Source: Marthasterias glacialis
Taxonomy: Eukaryota; Echinodermata; Asteroidea; Forcipulatida; Asteriidae
Assembly: GCA_911728455.2 (NCBI GenBank)
Contig: OU452229.1
Location: forward strand, 23,487,347-23,551,346
Reading direction: 5' to 3'
DNA length: 64,000 bases
Numbering within the stretch: the stretch's first letter is position 1; each line of letters starts with the position of its first letter. The notes under the pieces are model-generated. The model made no database searches, was not told the origin of the DNA, and saw only the letters and a list, made by a program, of their open reading frames with translations. Made by a program: the position numbers and the translations under genes. Shown here in pieces: positions 54,447-64,000 of this stretch.

Positions 54447-56967
54447 AATTGACTGTTAGATCATCATGCCTCAAAGTACACGGCAGACATCCAACGTTGC
54501 CAAGGCAGATGTTCTGCTGATATGCGACGAGGATGCCCTGTCAGACGCCCAGAAATTCATCTACACGCAACACGAAGAGAAACTTAACGAGTACAACAAA
54601 GCGGTAGAGGCCTACAACAAAGTGTACAACCAATCAGGCTCTGGTAGTACAGGTGTTAACCGAGCAGCTACCCCCAAGGGAAATGTCATCACTCAAAATG
54701 GCGTCACTAATCAATTACAGCAACAGAAGAGTCAGCAGAAATCGCATCAGACGGTTTTATTACCCACATCAGGGACTGTAAGCTGGCAACCCCAAACGCA
54801 AATTGTTACACGAATTGCAGGTCAAAGCGTTCTACCTGTCACCCCTGTTTTGACCAAACCTCAGCCCACTGTTCGTCATGTAATCAACCCCGTAAATTCC
54901 ATTGGACAAAAGACCATCATACAGGTACCAGGCAGAACAGACTTGACTGGTATGCAGGTTATCAGTGTACCAGGTACCACAGGTGGTTACCAGCTTGTCA
55001 TGACGCAACAATCTACAAGTTTACCGAGAGTGGGAACATCGGTTTTATCACCAGGCACTGTCACTGTGGCTAGGTCTAATCCACAACCTGTTGCCCTTCA
55101 GAATGTCATCGTACCAGTGTCCACCGCAGGTGTTCAGGTAGTTCCAAGCATAAGTCAGGTTGTAACAACAAAGGTTGTATCAAATGTAATCTCAACTCCA
55201 ACAGTGACTGTTGGAGCTGCGGATGTGTCGGCTGGGAAATCTGATTGCCAAACAGTCAGTAGTGCTACTGGTGTGAAACGCTCGGCCACACCAGAAAGTA
55301 ACTCCAACATCAAACGGATAAAGATAAATCGTGATCAAATGCAGACAGATGTAGAGAAGAATTACTATGGGTATAAGAAAGGACGGTCTTGGTGGGATGA
55401 CGAAAAGCCGAAGGGAAGCTTCAGGTGCTATGTGTGCAACAAGAAGTTGTCCACAAACATACGCTACATGCAGCACATCAAGCATCACCTGGACAATGAG
55501 CAACAACTTAACTCCTCCGTCAATAATGTTGTCAATTGCCGTTCTTGCTACAAGCATTACAGCACACCATTCCAATTGCAGATACACGTGGAGAAAGCCC
55601 ACATGTACTGCAAACATAGATGCGGCATCTGTGAGCTTGCGTGCAATGACAGTGAAGCCTTAGTTCAGCATCTTGCTAAGAATCATCCCATACTTCAGAT
55701 GCCTTATGTCTGCGGAGTCTGTAACTACATGACCTCCTTCTATGATGACCTTGTCAGCCACTTCTCCAAACAACACGAGGGAAGCAAAGCCCTCATGTGT
55801 CCCTTCTGCATACGTATCATCAGGTGTAACAACTCTTTCTTGCGCCACTGCAAGACTCATCTCTCTGTGTCCATGAAGAACGGCCTGTTCCGCTGCCGAT
55901 CCTGCAAACTGATGTTTTTGAACAGCAGCATGTTGAAGGAACACATTGCCAAGGATCATGTGCAACATCGGCAGAAAGAACGCAACGGTGTCCCCCAGAT
56001 GGCTCCTTACAGAGGAAAGCAAGCCATAAACATTGCTCCTGAGAAAAACATGAAAATAGTGTCAAAACCAAAGAGCATGACCATTAAGATTGCACCGTCT
56101 TTGTGGACAAGAAAGGAGATCATCCGACCTAAAGGGGCACTGAGGTGCCTCGAGTGTGGAACGATGACAAATGTTAGTAGAGATCACTTCCGTAAGAGGA
56201 TGGACTGCAACTGTTGTAAATACGTCACCTACTGTGGGATAGCATTTGCCAATCACATGATAACATTTCACAAGGCAGGTTCTGCACCAAAGATCCATCG
56301 CATCAGGAAGACTATCGTGAATAATGGCCGCATGCTCTTAGGTTGCAGGAAGTGTGAGTTTAGCACCCTCTCGCCCACCCTTATGGCTTGTCACATCGAA
56401 AGCTGCCCTCGTGGTCATACCATCATCGAGTCTTTCAAAGTGCGAACGAGTAGTCTGCAGACATCTAGACATTTCAAACGAGAGGTGATACAAATCGATG
56501 CCCCCTCTCTACGCAGTTCTACAAAGAAAGTCTCTGATGATCGAGTCGATGATGATGATGACGACGACGAAGTGATAGTGATTGAGGATGAGGTAATGGT
56601 TGACTTAACCGATGATTTACCAGGCACCAGTAAATCAACCAACAGTGACAAAGATGAAGAAACGAAAGCATCTCCAATGAAGATTGGAAACTTGTCGGTT
56701 AAGCTGGAGAAGTTACCCGAGAATATTGGAGCAGCCAAATCTAAAGAAAATGCTGAAAGTGAAAATAACAAAGACGCCACCGACAATCAGCAATCGGAAG
56801 GTGAAGATACGAAGGTTGATGAAGTTAGTCAGGGAAGGAGACTGAGAAGTAAAACATCTAACAAAGACAAGGAGGAAGGAGAAAAGCCTGTCAATGGGAA
56901 GGAAAAAGTTGTCAAACTCAAGGAAGTACAAATCAAACTTGAACAAATAAATGCAAAGGTGGACTGA
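54447..56967 (+). CDS. POGZ: POGZ-like C2H2 zinc-finger protein lacking a transposase domain
   Basis: The coding sequence runs 54,466-56,967 (833 residues) in one exon. The exon begins after acceptor TAATATACAG at 54,446; an in-frame TAG at 54,457 shortly before the ATG fixes the start. Residues 1-60 are helical, 60-300 are Gln/Thr/Val-rich. Six C2H2 fingers follow (C321/C324/H337/H341; C358/C361/H374/H379; C386/C389/H402/H407; C416/C419/H432/H437; C445/C448/H461/H465; C477/C480/H493/H498). The STPFQLQ-H, MPYVC-VC and LMCPFC blocks match the POGZ/ZNF280 finger array. A second Cys/His region (about 558-655: RCLEC, CNCCKY, FANHM, CRKCEF) matches the HP1-binding zinc-finger region of human POGZ. 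The pogo helix-turn-helix and DDE transposase of vertebrate POGZ are absent; the C-terminus is acidic with SUMO-related motifs. A nuclear, chromatin-associated role is inferred. Confidence 0.85.
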
Positions 56968-58039
56968 GATACGTCAACCTGCATGGCATTCAAACTTTCA
57001 TAGTATGTGAATTACATGTAAATGATTTAATTGTACAACTTGTACATTTTAATTTTCTTTCAAAGCTAAAAGCAGAGTACCAGTGAACACATTCATATTC
57101 TTTTACAATTTTTTGTTGTTCTCATTTACTCTTGAAAGTTGACCATTCTCACTTCATTTACAGTGAGACCCACAATGAGAGCATACCACTATATCCAGAA
57201 TTTAAATATGATTATCAGGTGACATAGCTTTACCCAAGCAGGTCACCTAAGTTGATTATTGTGTTGTCAGTGAAACGGGCTGAAATTGGTGTACTCTCTT
57301 GCCCAACCGGCTGTTGCCACAAAATTCCACAAGAGGCTGTGGAGATTAAGTCCATTGTACACAAGCCATGTCTTTTTTCTTCACATAATACCAGCTATAC
57401 GAAGAGAAGAAATGGTAAACCCATACACCTAATGGTAGCCATGAAGGGTGTGGTTACTTTGTGGCAGTCTGTGGTACAGTTTACCCAATAAGTTCAGAAA
57501 ACATGCTCAAAAAGAACATTTAAGTTATTGTGACTATTCCAATACTTATTTGTTAATTAACTTTTTTGATTCAACCAGTTGGATCCGGTTGACATGTATC
57601 CACGAAAAGATTTTTCGAGCCTGCAAACGGGCGACATTAAACACGCCATTGTGTAAAATCGGAAGACCGGAACAAAGGTCACCTGGACACTCCACTGCTG
57701 AGCATGCACACGAATGCTTTGTTTCACCCACACAAAGAGAAAACATGATCTTAAATATTTTGCTGACTTTTGGCTAATGTGCAGGCGCTATTGTGTAATC
57801 CCTGATTCCAGACGTTTGCCCTTTTGTTCCAAGAAGAGGATTATGAGACATCGAGAGGCTTCCACCATTGTTTATTCATTGTATTTCAGCTCAATAGAGT
57901 GATGTCAGCGTGAACTTGGGATCCAGCAATGGTTCCAGGTTTAGCACCAACCCTGTGCCAAAGCTCACGGCCCAGGTTTTGCAATTTACGGTGCATGAAT
58001 TTGACATTTTCTTAGTAGTGAAAACAAAAATCACAGTGC

Positions 58040-58045
58040 AATAAA
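58040..58045 (+). promoter_or_regulatory. Candidate polyadenylation signal of the POGZ-like gene
   Basis: AATAAA 1.07 kb after the stop codon, the first canonical signal seen downstream. Confidence 0.35.
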
Positions 58046-58986
58046 GAGAATCTTTATTCTCTTGCCTTTGTCAAGTCAGGGTTTCTTTGTTCCAAGAAAA
58101 TAATTCTGTCAATTCCGAGAAAAAAATTCTCACTGGAAAAAAATGGAAGAATCACGGCGGCAACTGGTTTTTTTAAATCCTGTTGGACTGAAGACTACAC
58201 TTGTAAACTGATTATGCTTTACATGGGATCAAGCATACCACCAGCAGAGTTTAGTTTGGGTGTTGAGTTATCATATGATGTTGGAGTTTGTCGGAGTGAG
58301 GAAGGATTCTGGTAAATCCTTTAAGGCAGATGAATTATTGTGGGTAATATTGAATTCGATTGTTGTTTTTCTGTTTTTTTATGGTGATTAATTATTACAT
58401 GTAATTAATCAATTCATGTGGGCGCAGTTGCTGCAACAAAGAAAATAATTTGTAACAAATGCTTGACCAAAACTTGTGGAGAACCTGTCATTCCTTGTGT
58501 GTGGCCAATACTGTTCTTAGAAATTTAATGTAATTAACACAATTGATTTCAAGGTCTTTGTACATCATGTAACGAGCATGGCATCACTATGGTTTGAATT
58601 TTCAGAAATGCATTTTATGAGTGTTTATAGATTTGAGTTACAAGTATCCCTCACTCCGCCTTCACCTCAACCCCTCACCAACTCAAAGTTGTAAATAAGC
58701 ATTTATATGTCAAATCATCACTTGCCAAATTGCCAGGACACCTTGGGGTAGGCAGTAGGGTTGTGGGAAGGTGGGTAGCATTCACTGATAAGCTTTTTGG
58801 AGCAGAAGAATGAGTAGTTTAGTTCTTGTCTTCGGCTTGGGGGTGGAGGGGGGTGGGGGTTGAAAGTGTAAAGGTATCATTTGACAGGTGTGATAGTCTT
58901 GCTACGTTAATCTGTTTTTCAATTTGTTGCCCTAAAAAAAATGAGCAAAAGTGTTTTTGAAAAGTCTGTACAAGCCTATAACCATG

Positions 58987-59155
58987 CGGGCCTGATGCTT
59001 CTTCGAGGCAATTGCCTCCATATACCTCTGGTCATTGCCACGGTGCCCTTGAAATGTTCCAATAGAAATTTACAACTTCCTCATAGAGGTGCCCTTCACC
59101 GTGGAGAAAATGCCTTGGTGCCCTTGCCCTTTCAAGAACGAAGCAATCGGGCCTG
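58987..59155 (+). mobile_element. Family D MITE, best copy (169 bp)
   Basis: Ends CGGGCCTGATGCTTC and GAAGCAATCGGGCCTG are inverted repeats; perfect 6-bp duplication ACCATG at 58,981-58,986 and 59,156-59,161. Confidence 0.92.
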
Positions 59156-59754
59156 ACCATGTGAACCTGTAGGTCAGCACTTAAACTCAATAAAATTGTC
59201 CTACTGTTTTTTCCCCCCAAGAGCCAAGCATCCTGCCTGAATTGATGATATCATATTCCTGGGAGACACAGTGACTAAGTCATAATAGGCAGGAATCATT
59301 TCAAATTCAAACAAATCCAGAAGCCGCTATACTATGGTTTCATTTTAAGAAGCTTTTCTGATGTGTATATAAAGTGTATAAAAACTCACAATAACAATGG
59401 AGTTTTGTAAAGATCAATTTTTGTACAATAACCATACTAAGATGTAAGATTACTGAAGCTAAGCACTCGTCTAGCAGAAATTAATGCACTGTATGGATTT
59501 GAAGTATTACCATAGGGTTAGGAAGTGTCCCTAGTTAGTATGTTATTCGCTTATAATTGCCAGTTATAGCTTAGTAGTTTAATAGTAGTAAATGTGTTTA
59601 GAATTCCTTCAAACATCACATTTGCAACCCTCAATCTGATGAAATAGGTCCTTTTAGTTGAAGAAAATTAATCTCAAATTAGTAGTACCTTCATGCACCT
59701 TGCAGAGGTCAAGTACAAATTGTTATTTCCCTCATAGAGGTTTCCATAACCAAG

Positions 59755-59892
59755 GAAAAACTTCCTTGTCGTGGGTTCGAATCCCACCCGAGTAATATGC
59801 CTGTGGAGTTTTGTTTCCACAGCACTCTCGAACGTACAGAGTATACGGTGCTTGACACACATCGGTGTATGGGTAAAACAAAAAGAAAAGAT
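59755..59892 (+). mobile_element. tRNA-derived SINE, copy 1 (head truncated)
   Basis: B box GGTTCGAATCC at 59,774-59,784, then ACCCGAGTAATATGCCTGTG and a tail ACACATCGGTGTATGGGT shared with copy 3. Confidence 0.8.
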
Positions 59893-60048
59893 GTGTATTA
59901 AGCACTGTATACTCGGTACTTTCCCCGAGTCCTGTGAAAAAATTCACAGGCATTTTCCTCGGGTGGGGATCCACGACCCCCGCCATTCTAGAGCAGATGT
60001 CTTACCAACTAGACTACCGAGACTGCCTGGTAGCTAGAGGCAGTTCAA
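59893..60048 (-). mobile_element. tRNA-derived SINE, copy 2 (inverted, with head)
   Basis: Minus-strand text has A box TAGTCTAGTTGG, AGACATCTGCTCTAGAATGG, a mutated B box, then ACCCGAGGAAAATGCCTGTG and a tail ending at CAGTGCTTAATAC. Confidence 0.82.
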
Positions 60049-60054
60049 ATCCAT

Positions 60055-60200
60055 TAGCAGCGGGTACCGCCACCATTATGGTGGGGGTCGTGGGTTCGAA
60101 ACCCACCTGAGGAAAAATGCCTGTGATTTTTTTCACAGGACTCAGGAAAGTACTGAGTATACAGTGCTTAACTCACATCGGTGTATGGGTCAAACGTTAC
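60055..60200 (+). mobile_element. tRNA-derived SINE, copy 3
   Basis: B box GGTTCGAAACC at 60,093-60,103, ACCTGAGGAAAAATGCCTGTG, and the shared tail CACATCGGTGTATGGGTCAA. Confidence 0.82.
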
Positions 60201-60754
60201 AAATAATATTCTTTATCCCGATGCAAAAATTAACGTCTAAAAAGAATATTGTTTATACACGATGCAAATTTGACATCAATTTATTCCTTACCCTTACCGA
60301 GAACCAAGTATAAAGACCCGATGCTGGAGTGCATTTTTATTAGAATCTCTGGGCAACGTGATGTACCATTATAATGTTATAAGTTGTTTTTTGCTGGATC
60401 AAAAAAGTATTTTGAGATGATCTTTTTCAATCAGAAAGATTTTCAAAATGGAGAGTTAAAGTTAAATGTAAATTGTTTGCAAGAATGATAATGAGTAGAG
60501 TTGCATCAGTGCAAACGAACATTATATTACAGATGCCACTGTAGATAAGTTTTACTGGAATACTTTTTAAAACATTTTTTCATATGTTCATTTTTTTTTT
60601 TTTTTTCAATTATGTAGACGAATCCAGCTAGTTTTCTTTTGTTTAATCAGTATTTTGCAATTCAAAAATGTGTTCTGTAGGTGAGAAATAAAGTACTCAT
60701 CTAGTTTTTAACAAAAATTAATCAAATTTTCTTTCAAAATGTAGTGTATTTTGC

Positions 60755-61070
60755 AATAGACCATGTGACCTGTGACATCACGTGTTTACAAAAGAGCCAC
60801 AGAGCATGGACTTCCTGCAGGCACGATTTGTACACAGCTCAATAATTGAAGAACACATAAAGTCCTACATTTTATGGAGAGTGGAGTCAGATTTTCATCA
60901 ACTTTTGTAATGAAGAAAGGGGCTCATCTCAAAACGTGTTCAGCAGTTTTTTAATAACTCTTGAATTTATGTAGGAATAACACACAATGTAAAATTCCCC
61001 ATATGACCAGTGTAGTATCTTGCCTGCAGAAAGGCCCTGGAATGTACAAGGTCACTCTTTTTGTAGAAAA
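60755..61070 (+). mobile_element. Dispersed roughly 350-bp repeat, copy b
   Basis: Starts AATAGACCATGTGACCTGTG and is collinear, in inverse, with 52,972-53,320 throughout. Confidence 0.78.
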
Positions 61071-62071
61071 AGATTGCATGGTATATATAGTCGCTCTTTT
61101 TTGTTCCTTTTCGTTAATCTTGAATAAATTGAAAACAAATTGGTTTGCTCAACTCTTCGAAGCTCAAGCTAGGCCAAAGAGCACAAAAAACTTCATAACA
61201 CGTATCCCATTTTTGAGTGTTGTAGCAGACAATGGATCAACACAAATTTAGATGTATTTCCTTCTGAGGAACGCCAATAAAGCATCTGTATTTTATAACA
61301 GTTGTATGATAGTCACATTGCTTAGGAATGGCTAACCAATGAGCAACTTGGTAATAAAACTTTATTGTATTTAGAATCTACATCTTCTGAAACTATTTGA
61401 TCTTGATTTTTCGTTATACCATGACGTCATTGACCACTTGCAACTATTTTAGTAATCGTGACATTAGTATGTGTTGTGTGCCAACTGCAACAGCAATACA
61501 TTTTATCCATTTGGCAGAATTAAAACTAATTGAAGTGAAGCGATATCTTTTGCACGTTAACAAATATTCGGTGTTGTTTCCAAGTTATCAAATATTGTAG
61601 TTTTACCCTCAAAAAATATATCAAATAAACCCCTTGCATGTGCCATATGCCAAAACTGAGGACAATGGAAACACATGTATGAGTGTATAACTGTTGGTCA
61701 TTGAGGTCTCCCTTTGACCTCAGTGAGGGCGCTGTTTGTTACATCGAGGGAGCTTGTGACGTCATATGCAAGGGTCTATATTCATATCAACACTCGACAT
61801 AAAGACACGATATTCGCATTCAGATTGGAGTATTTACAGGTATTTTATTGACCATATCCAAATCACTGGCTACAGCTGTGGCTTTTGCTACAGTACATCC
61901 TAGTCTCCAATGCATGACACGGATGTCCAGCCGTAGCCGCCAAATCAGACTGCTGGACATGTGTCTTGTTCCCTAAATAAAACAGCAACCATGAATACTG
62001 ATTCTAATTTTAACAAAAAGGGACCAGACTAACAGCCTTGGTTTGTTCAAAATGGCTGCTTGGACCTACCC

Positions 62072-62297
62072 ATAGAGTTATATTATAAGAACTAGACTGA
62101 CTCCACTGACTCACCATGAGCGAAAGTCCCTATGGGTCAATTGCATACGAATGTCCACTTAGAAAATGGCTGCTGTGTGAACGGATGAGTAACCAGTGTA
62201 AATGAATGGTCCGCGTCATTTTCTCAATGGTCAAAAATGCTCCTTGTCGGGCCGTCTCGCATGGTTTGTACGCCCTCTAGTTCTTATATATAACTCA
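62072..62297. mobile_element. 226-bp element with an 11-bp target duplication
   Basis: Inverted ends GAGTTATATTATAAGAACTAG and CTAGTTCTTATATATAACTC. TGGACCTACCC is perfectly repeated at 62,061-62,071 and 62,298-62,308. Confidence 0.88.
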
Positions 62298-63061
62298 TGG
62301 ACCTACCCTACATTCAGCAAACAAATCCAACCATTGAGGGTCTACTGTAGTACTTTCATAAAAATATAAAACAAGAAATAAATTGGCACGCATGGTTACT
62401 ACTTGTACATTTACGTAAGCAAAAAATGTCAAATTTGATCCCCACTTTTTCACTCAATTTACCAAAATGTTGTACTGCATTATTATTAACTACTCAAACT
62501 CAAATAAGATTATGTATTCAGTCACGATGAATGAAAAAGTGGCAGTCAGATTCAAAATCTTTTCTAAAGTTTGATACACAGACAAACGAGAAGTTTTGGA
62601 TGGATTGGTACTGTGACTTTTTCTTCGCAACAAAGTTGGCAAGTTGGCAAACCTAGATGCACAGACCCTCTTTAGCAACGAACAAAGCAGGTATGCAACT
62701 TTTTCAGCTGATTGGCTGATTTTATCGTTTTTTCCCCTATTGATAGTGGCATAGAAAACTAAAAAAAAACACTGTACAAAGTTGATTGTGATTTGTCATT
62801 TCCTCCTTGTTTGCAATGCAAAGTTGCATTTTTGATTAAGACAATAAGAAATAACGGATTCCTCAGCATAAAGACAATAAATGTGAAGTAGGCTTTCTTC
62901 TTCATTTTATCTTCTTTAAGTACAGACCCAGAGAGACAACCCTTGCGTAAAAACAAATAAAAAAGACCGCCTCCCATGGACCCCGCCCACCGATAAAAAA
63001 AACCCACTGTACAGGATCTTGTCGGTCCAATTTCTATGTACAAAATGAAGGAGCACCATCC

Positions 63062-63817
63062 TCATGTATCTCCAGTCATAATCGCGACAAACTCTTCCTC
63101 GTTGACTGTTAGAATAAAGAGAAATGAAAAACATTACATGGAAACTGTGGGTACTGACTCAAATTCTTATCTGCTGTGTTTTGACTTGATACATGTGTGC
63201 TGAACACAGACTTGATACTTTATGGCGGCAACAGAGACAAAGGCTTCCACATCCCCCGGAGGGCCCCATTTTATGAAACTGCATAAGCGGAAAATATTTG
63301 CTTAATAAATTTCTTCTAAGCGCAGGTTAGCAGGAAACCAGTCACAAATTGTACATGTGAAATGGTATTTTGGCTGGTAACCTATTTCTGGTAACCGAAA
63401 TTGTTTTGTGCTGAGCTACTTTATTGTGCTTAAGCAGCCCCCCCCCCCCCCCCCCGCCCCTAAATGAAAATGTCTGAATACACCACTGGGCAACCTGACT
63501 TTATTCTGCTGTCATTCTATTTCAAGATTTCCGATTGTTTTTCTCAGCATGATGAATTCTTTTAAAAGCATTGATTTCATGCTGTAATTTACATGGGAGT
63601 CTAACTTGACCTTTAACATACTTACTCTCTCCATCCCCGTCCTTATCAAACTCATCAATCATCGCTCGAAGCTCTTCCTCTGTCATATTTTCCCCAAGCT
63701 CTCTTGCTACACGCCTCAGGTTGCGAAGGCTGATTTTACCCGAGTCATCATCGTCAAATAGACGGAAGGCTTTGATGATTTCCTCATGTGGGTCTCTGTC
63801 TAACATCCAGTCTGTCA
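63062..63817 (-). CDS. Centrin (caltractin), C-terminal two exons
   Basis: On the minus strand, exon 63,817-63,626 (acceptor CCCTCACAG, donor GTAAGT) joins in phase to exon 63,105-63,062 (acceptor TTCTAACAG), ending in TGA. The 78 visible residues read [70 protein letters not shown]. This is the C-terminal half of centrin (full length is usually about 170 residues). EF-hand 3 has Asn at loop position 12, as in other centrins, so it is probably a weak site; EF-hand 4 (DKDGDGEINEEE) is canonical. Centrins act in centrioles, basal bodies and nucleotide-excision repair. The tail ends IMTGDT rather than the vertebrate/algal KKTSL-type end. The N-terminal exons lie right of the window. Confidence 0.93.
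63106..63625 (-). other. Last intron of centrin
   Basis: GT-AG intron of 520 bp, phase 1. It contains a C-run near 63,438-63,460; nothing else was recognised. Confidence 0.85.
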
Positions 63818-64000
63818 CTGTGAGGGAAGGGAGAGACGGGGAATAAGAAGACAGGTGTGTGAGACAAACAAGTTTATGCCTCCAACTCTTGTTAACGTTT
63901 GCCAGTGAGCTGACCAACCATTTGAATCCATTGAACTGCACCGATTGTGATGGGGGCACAACTGTGCACAGAACTAACTGTACATGTGTATTGGTAAAAC

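Larger units (their letters stand above)
56968..63061 (+). other. POGZ-like 3' UTR and intergenic DNA to centrin
   Basis: Genes converge here. It holds AATAAA at 58,040, a family D MITE at 58,987, three SINE copies at 59.75-60.2 kb, a T-run near 60,590, a dispersed repeat at 60,755 and the 62,072 element. No gene was recognised. Confidence 0.7.

Overview
This is eukaryotic genomic DNA: spliced genes with GT-AG introns, long AT-rich introns, and many short foldback transposons, SINEs and satellites. The gene set (a PRUNE2-type DHH/BCH fusion, a POGZ-type zinc-finger protein without a transposase domain, a centrin) and the foldback elements built of tandem 16-bp units suggest an invertebrate deuterostome, most likely an echinoderm. 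That assignment is inference; no species marker was seen.

Layout. (1) 429 to about 40,300, plus strand: a PRUNE2 orthologue that enters the window at its second coding exon. Thirteen exons joined in phase encode an N-terminal DHH phosphoesterase domain, DHHA2, a 2,047-codon giant exon of acidic disordered sequence, and a C-terminal BCH (CRAL-TRIO-like) domain. At least two 3' ends are possible: an early terminal exon at 31,841 with its own AATAAA, or a route through a 25-nt microexon to an acidic last exon near 39.7-40.3 kb. (2) About 47.3-48.1 kb: CpG-containing DNA with ATTGG (inverted CCAAT) boxes, a full CRE and a strong splice donor, the candidate promoter and non-coding exon 1 of the next gene. 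(3) 54,447-56,967, plus strand: a single-coding-exon 833-residue C2H2 protein of the POGZ/ZNF280 type. (4) 63,062-63,817, minus strand: the last two exons of a centrin gene whose 5' part lies beyond the right edge.

Non-coding sequence is dominated by mobile DNA. I found several families of miniature inverted-repeat elements whose target-site duplications can be read directly: a 178-bp family (three copies, all exactly 178 bp, perfect 6-bp duplications), a 169-bp relative with the same kind of ends and a 6-bp duplication, a TTAA-flanked family of about 214 bp, a 165-bp GGCTGGTTTAT family, an element with an 11-bp duplication, two foldback elements with 8-9-bp duplications, and a hAT-like element inside a decayed LINE. 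Two clear nested insertions give relative ages. There is also a 1.07-kb minisatellite open in several frames on both strands, a near-perfect 54-bp-arm palindrome, and a cluster of three tRNA-derived SINE copies.

The three genes are not obviously related in function. PRUNE2/BNIP2-type proteins act in signalling and transport, POGZ-type proteins in chromatin, and centrin in centrioles and related structures. Exon boundaries were inferred by eye from splice signals, phase and family similarity, without transcript data.
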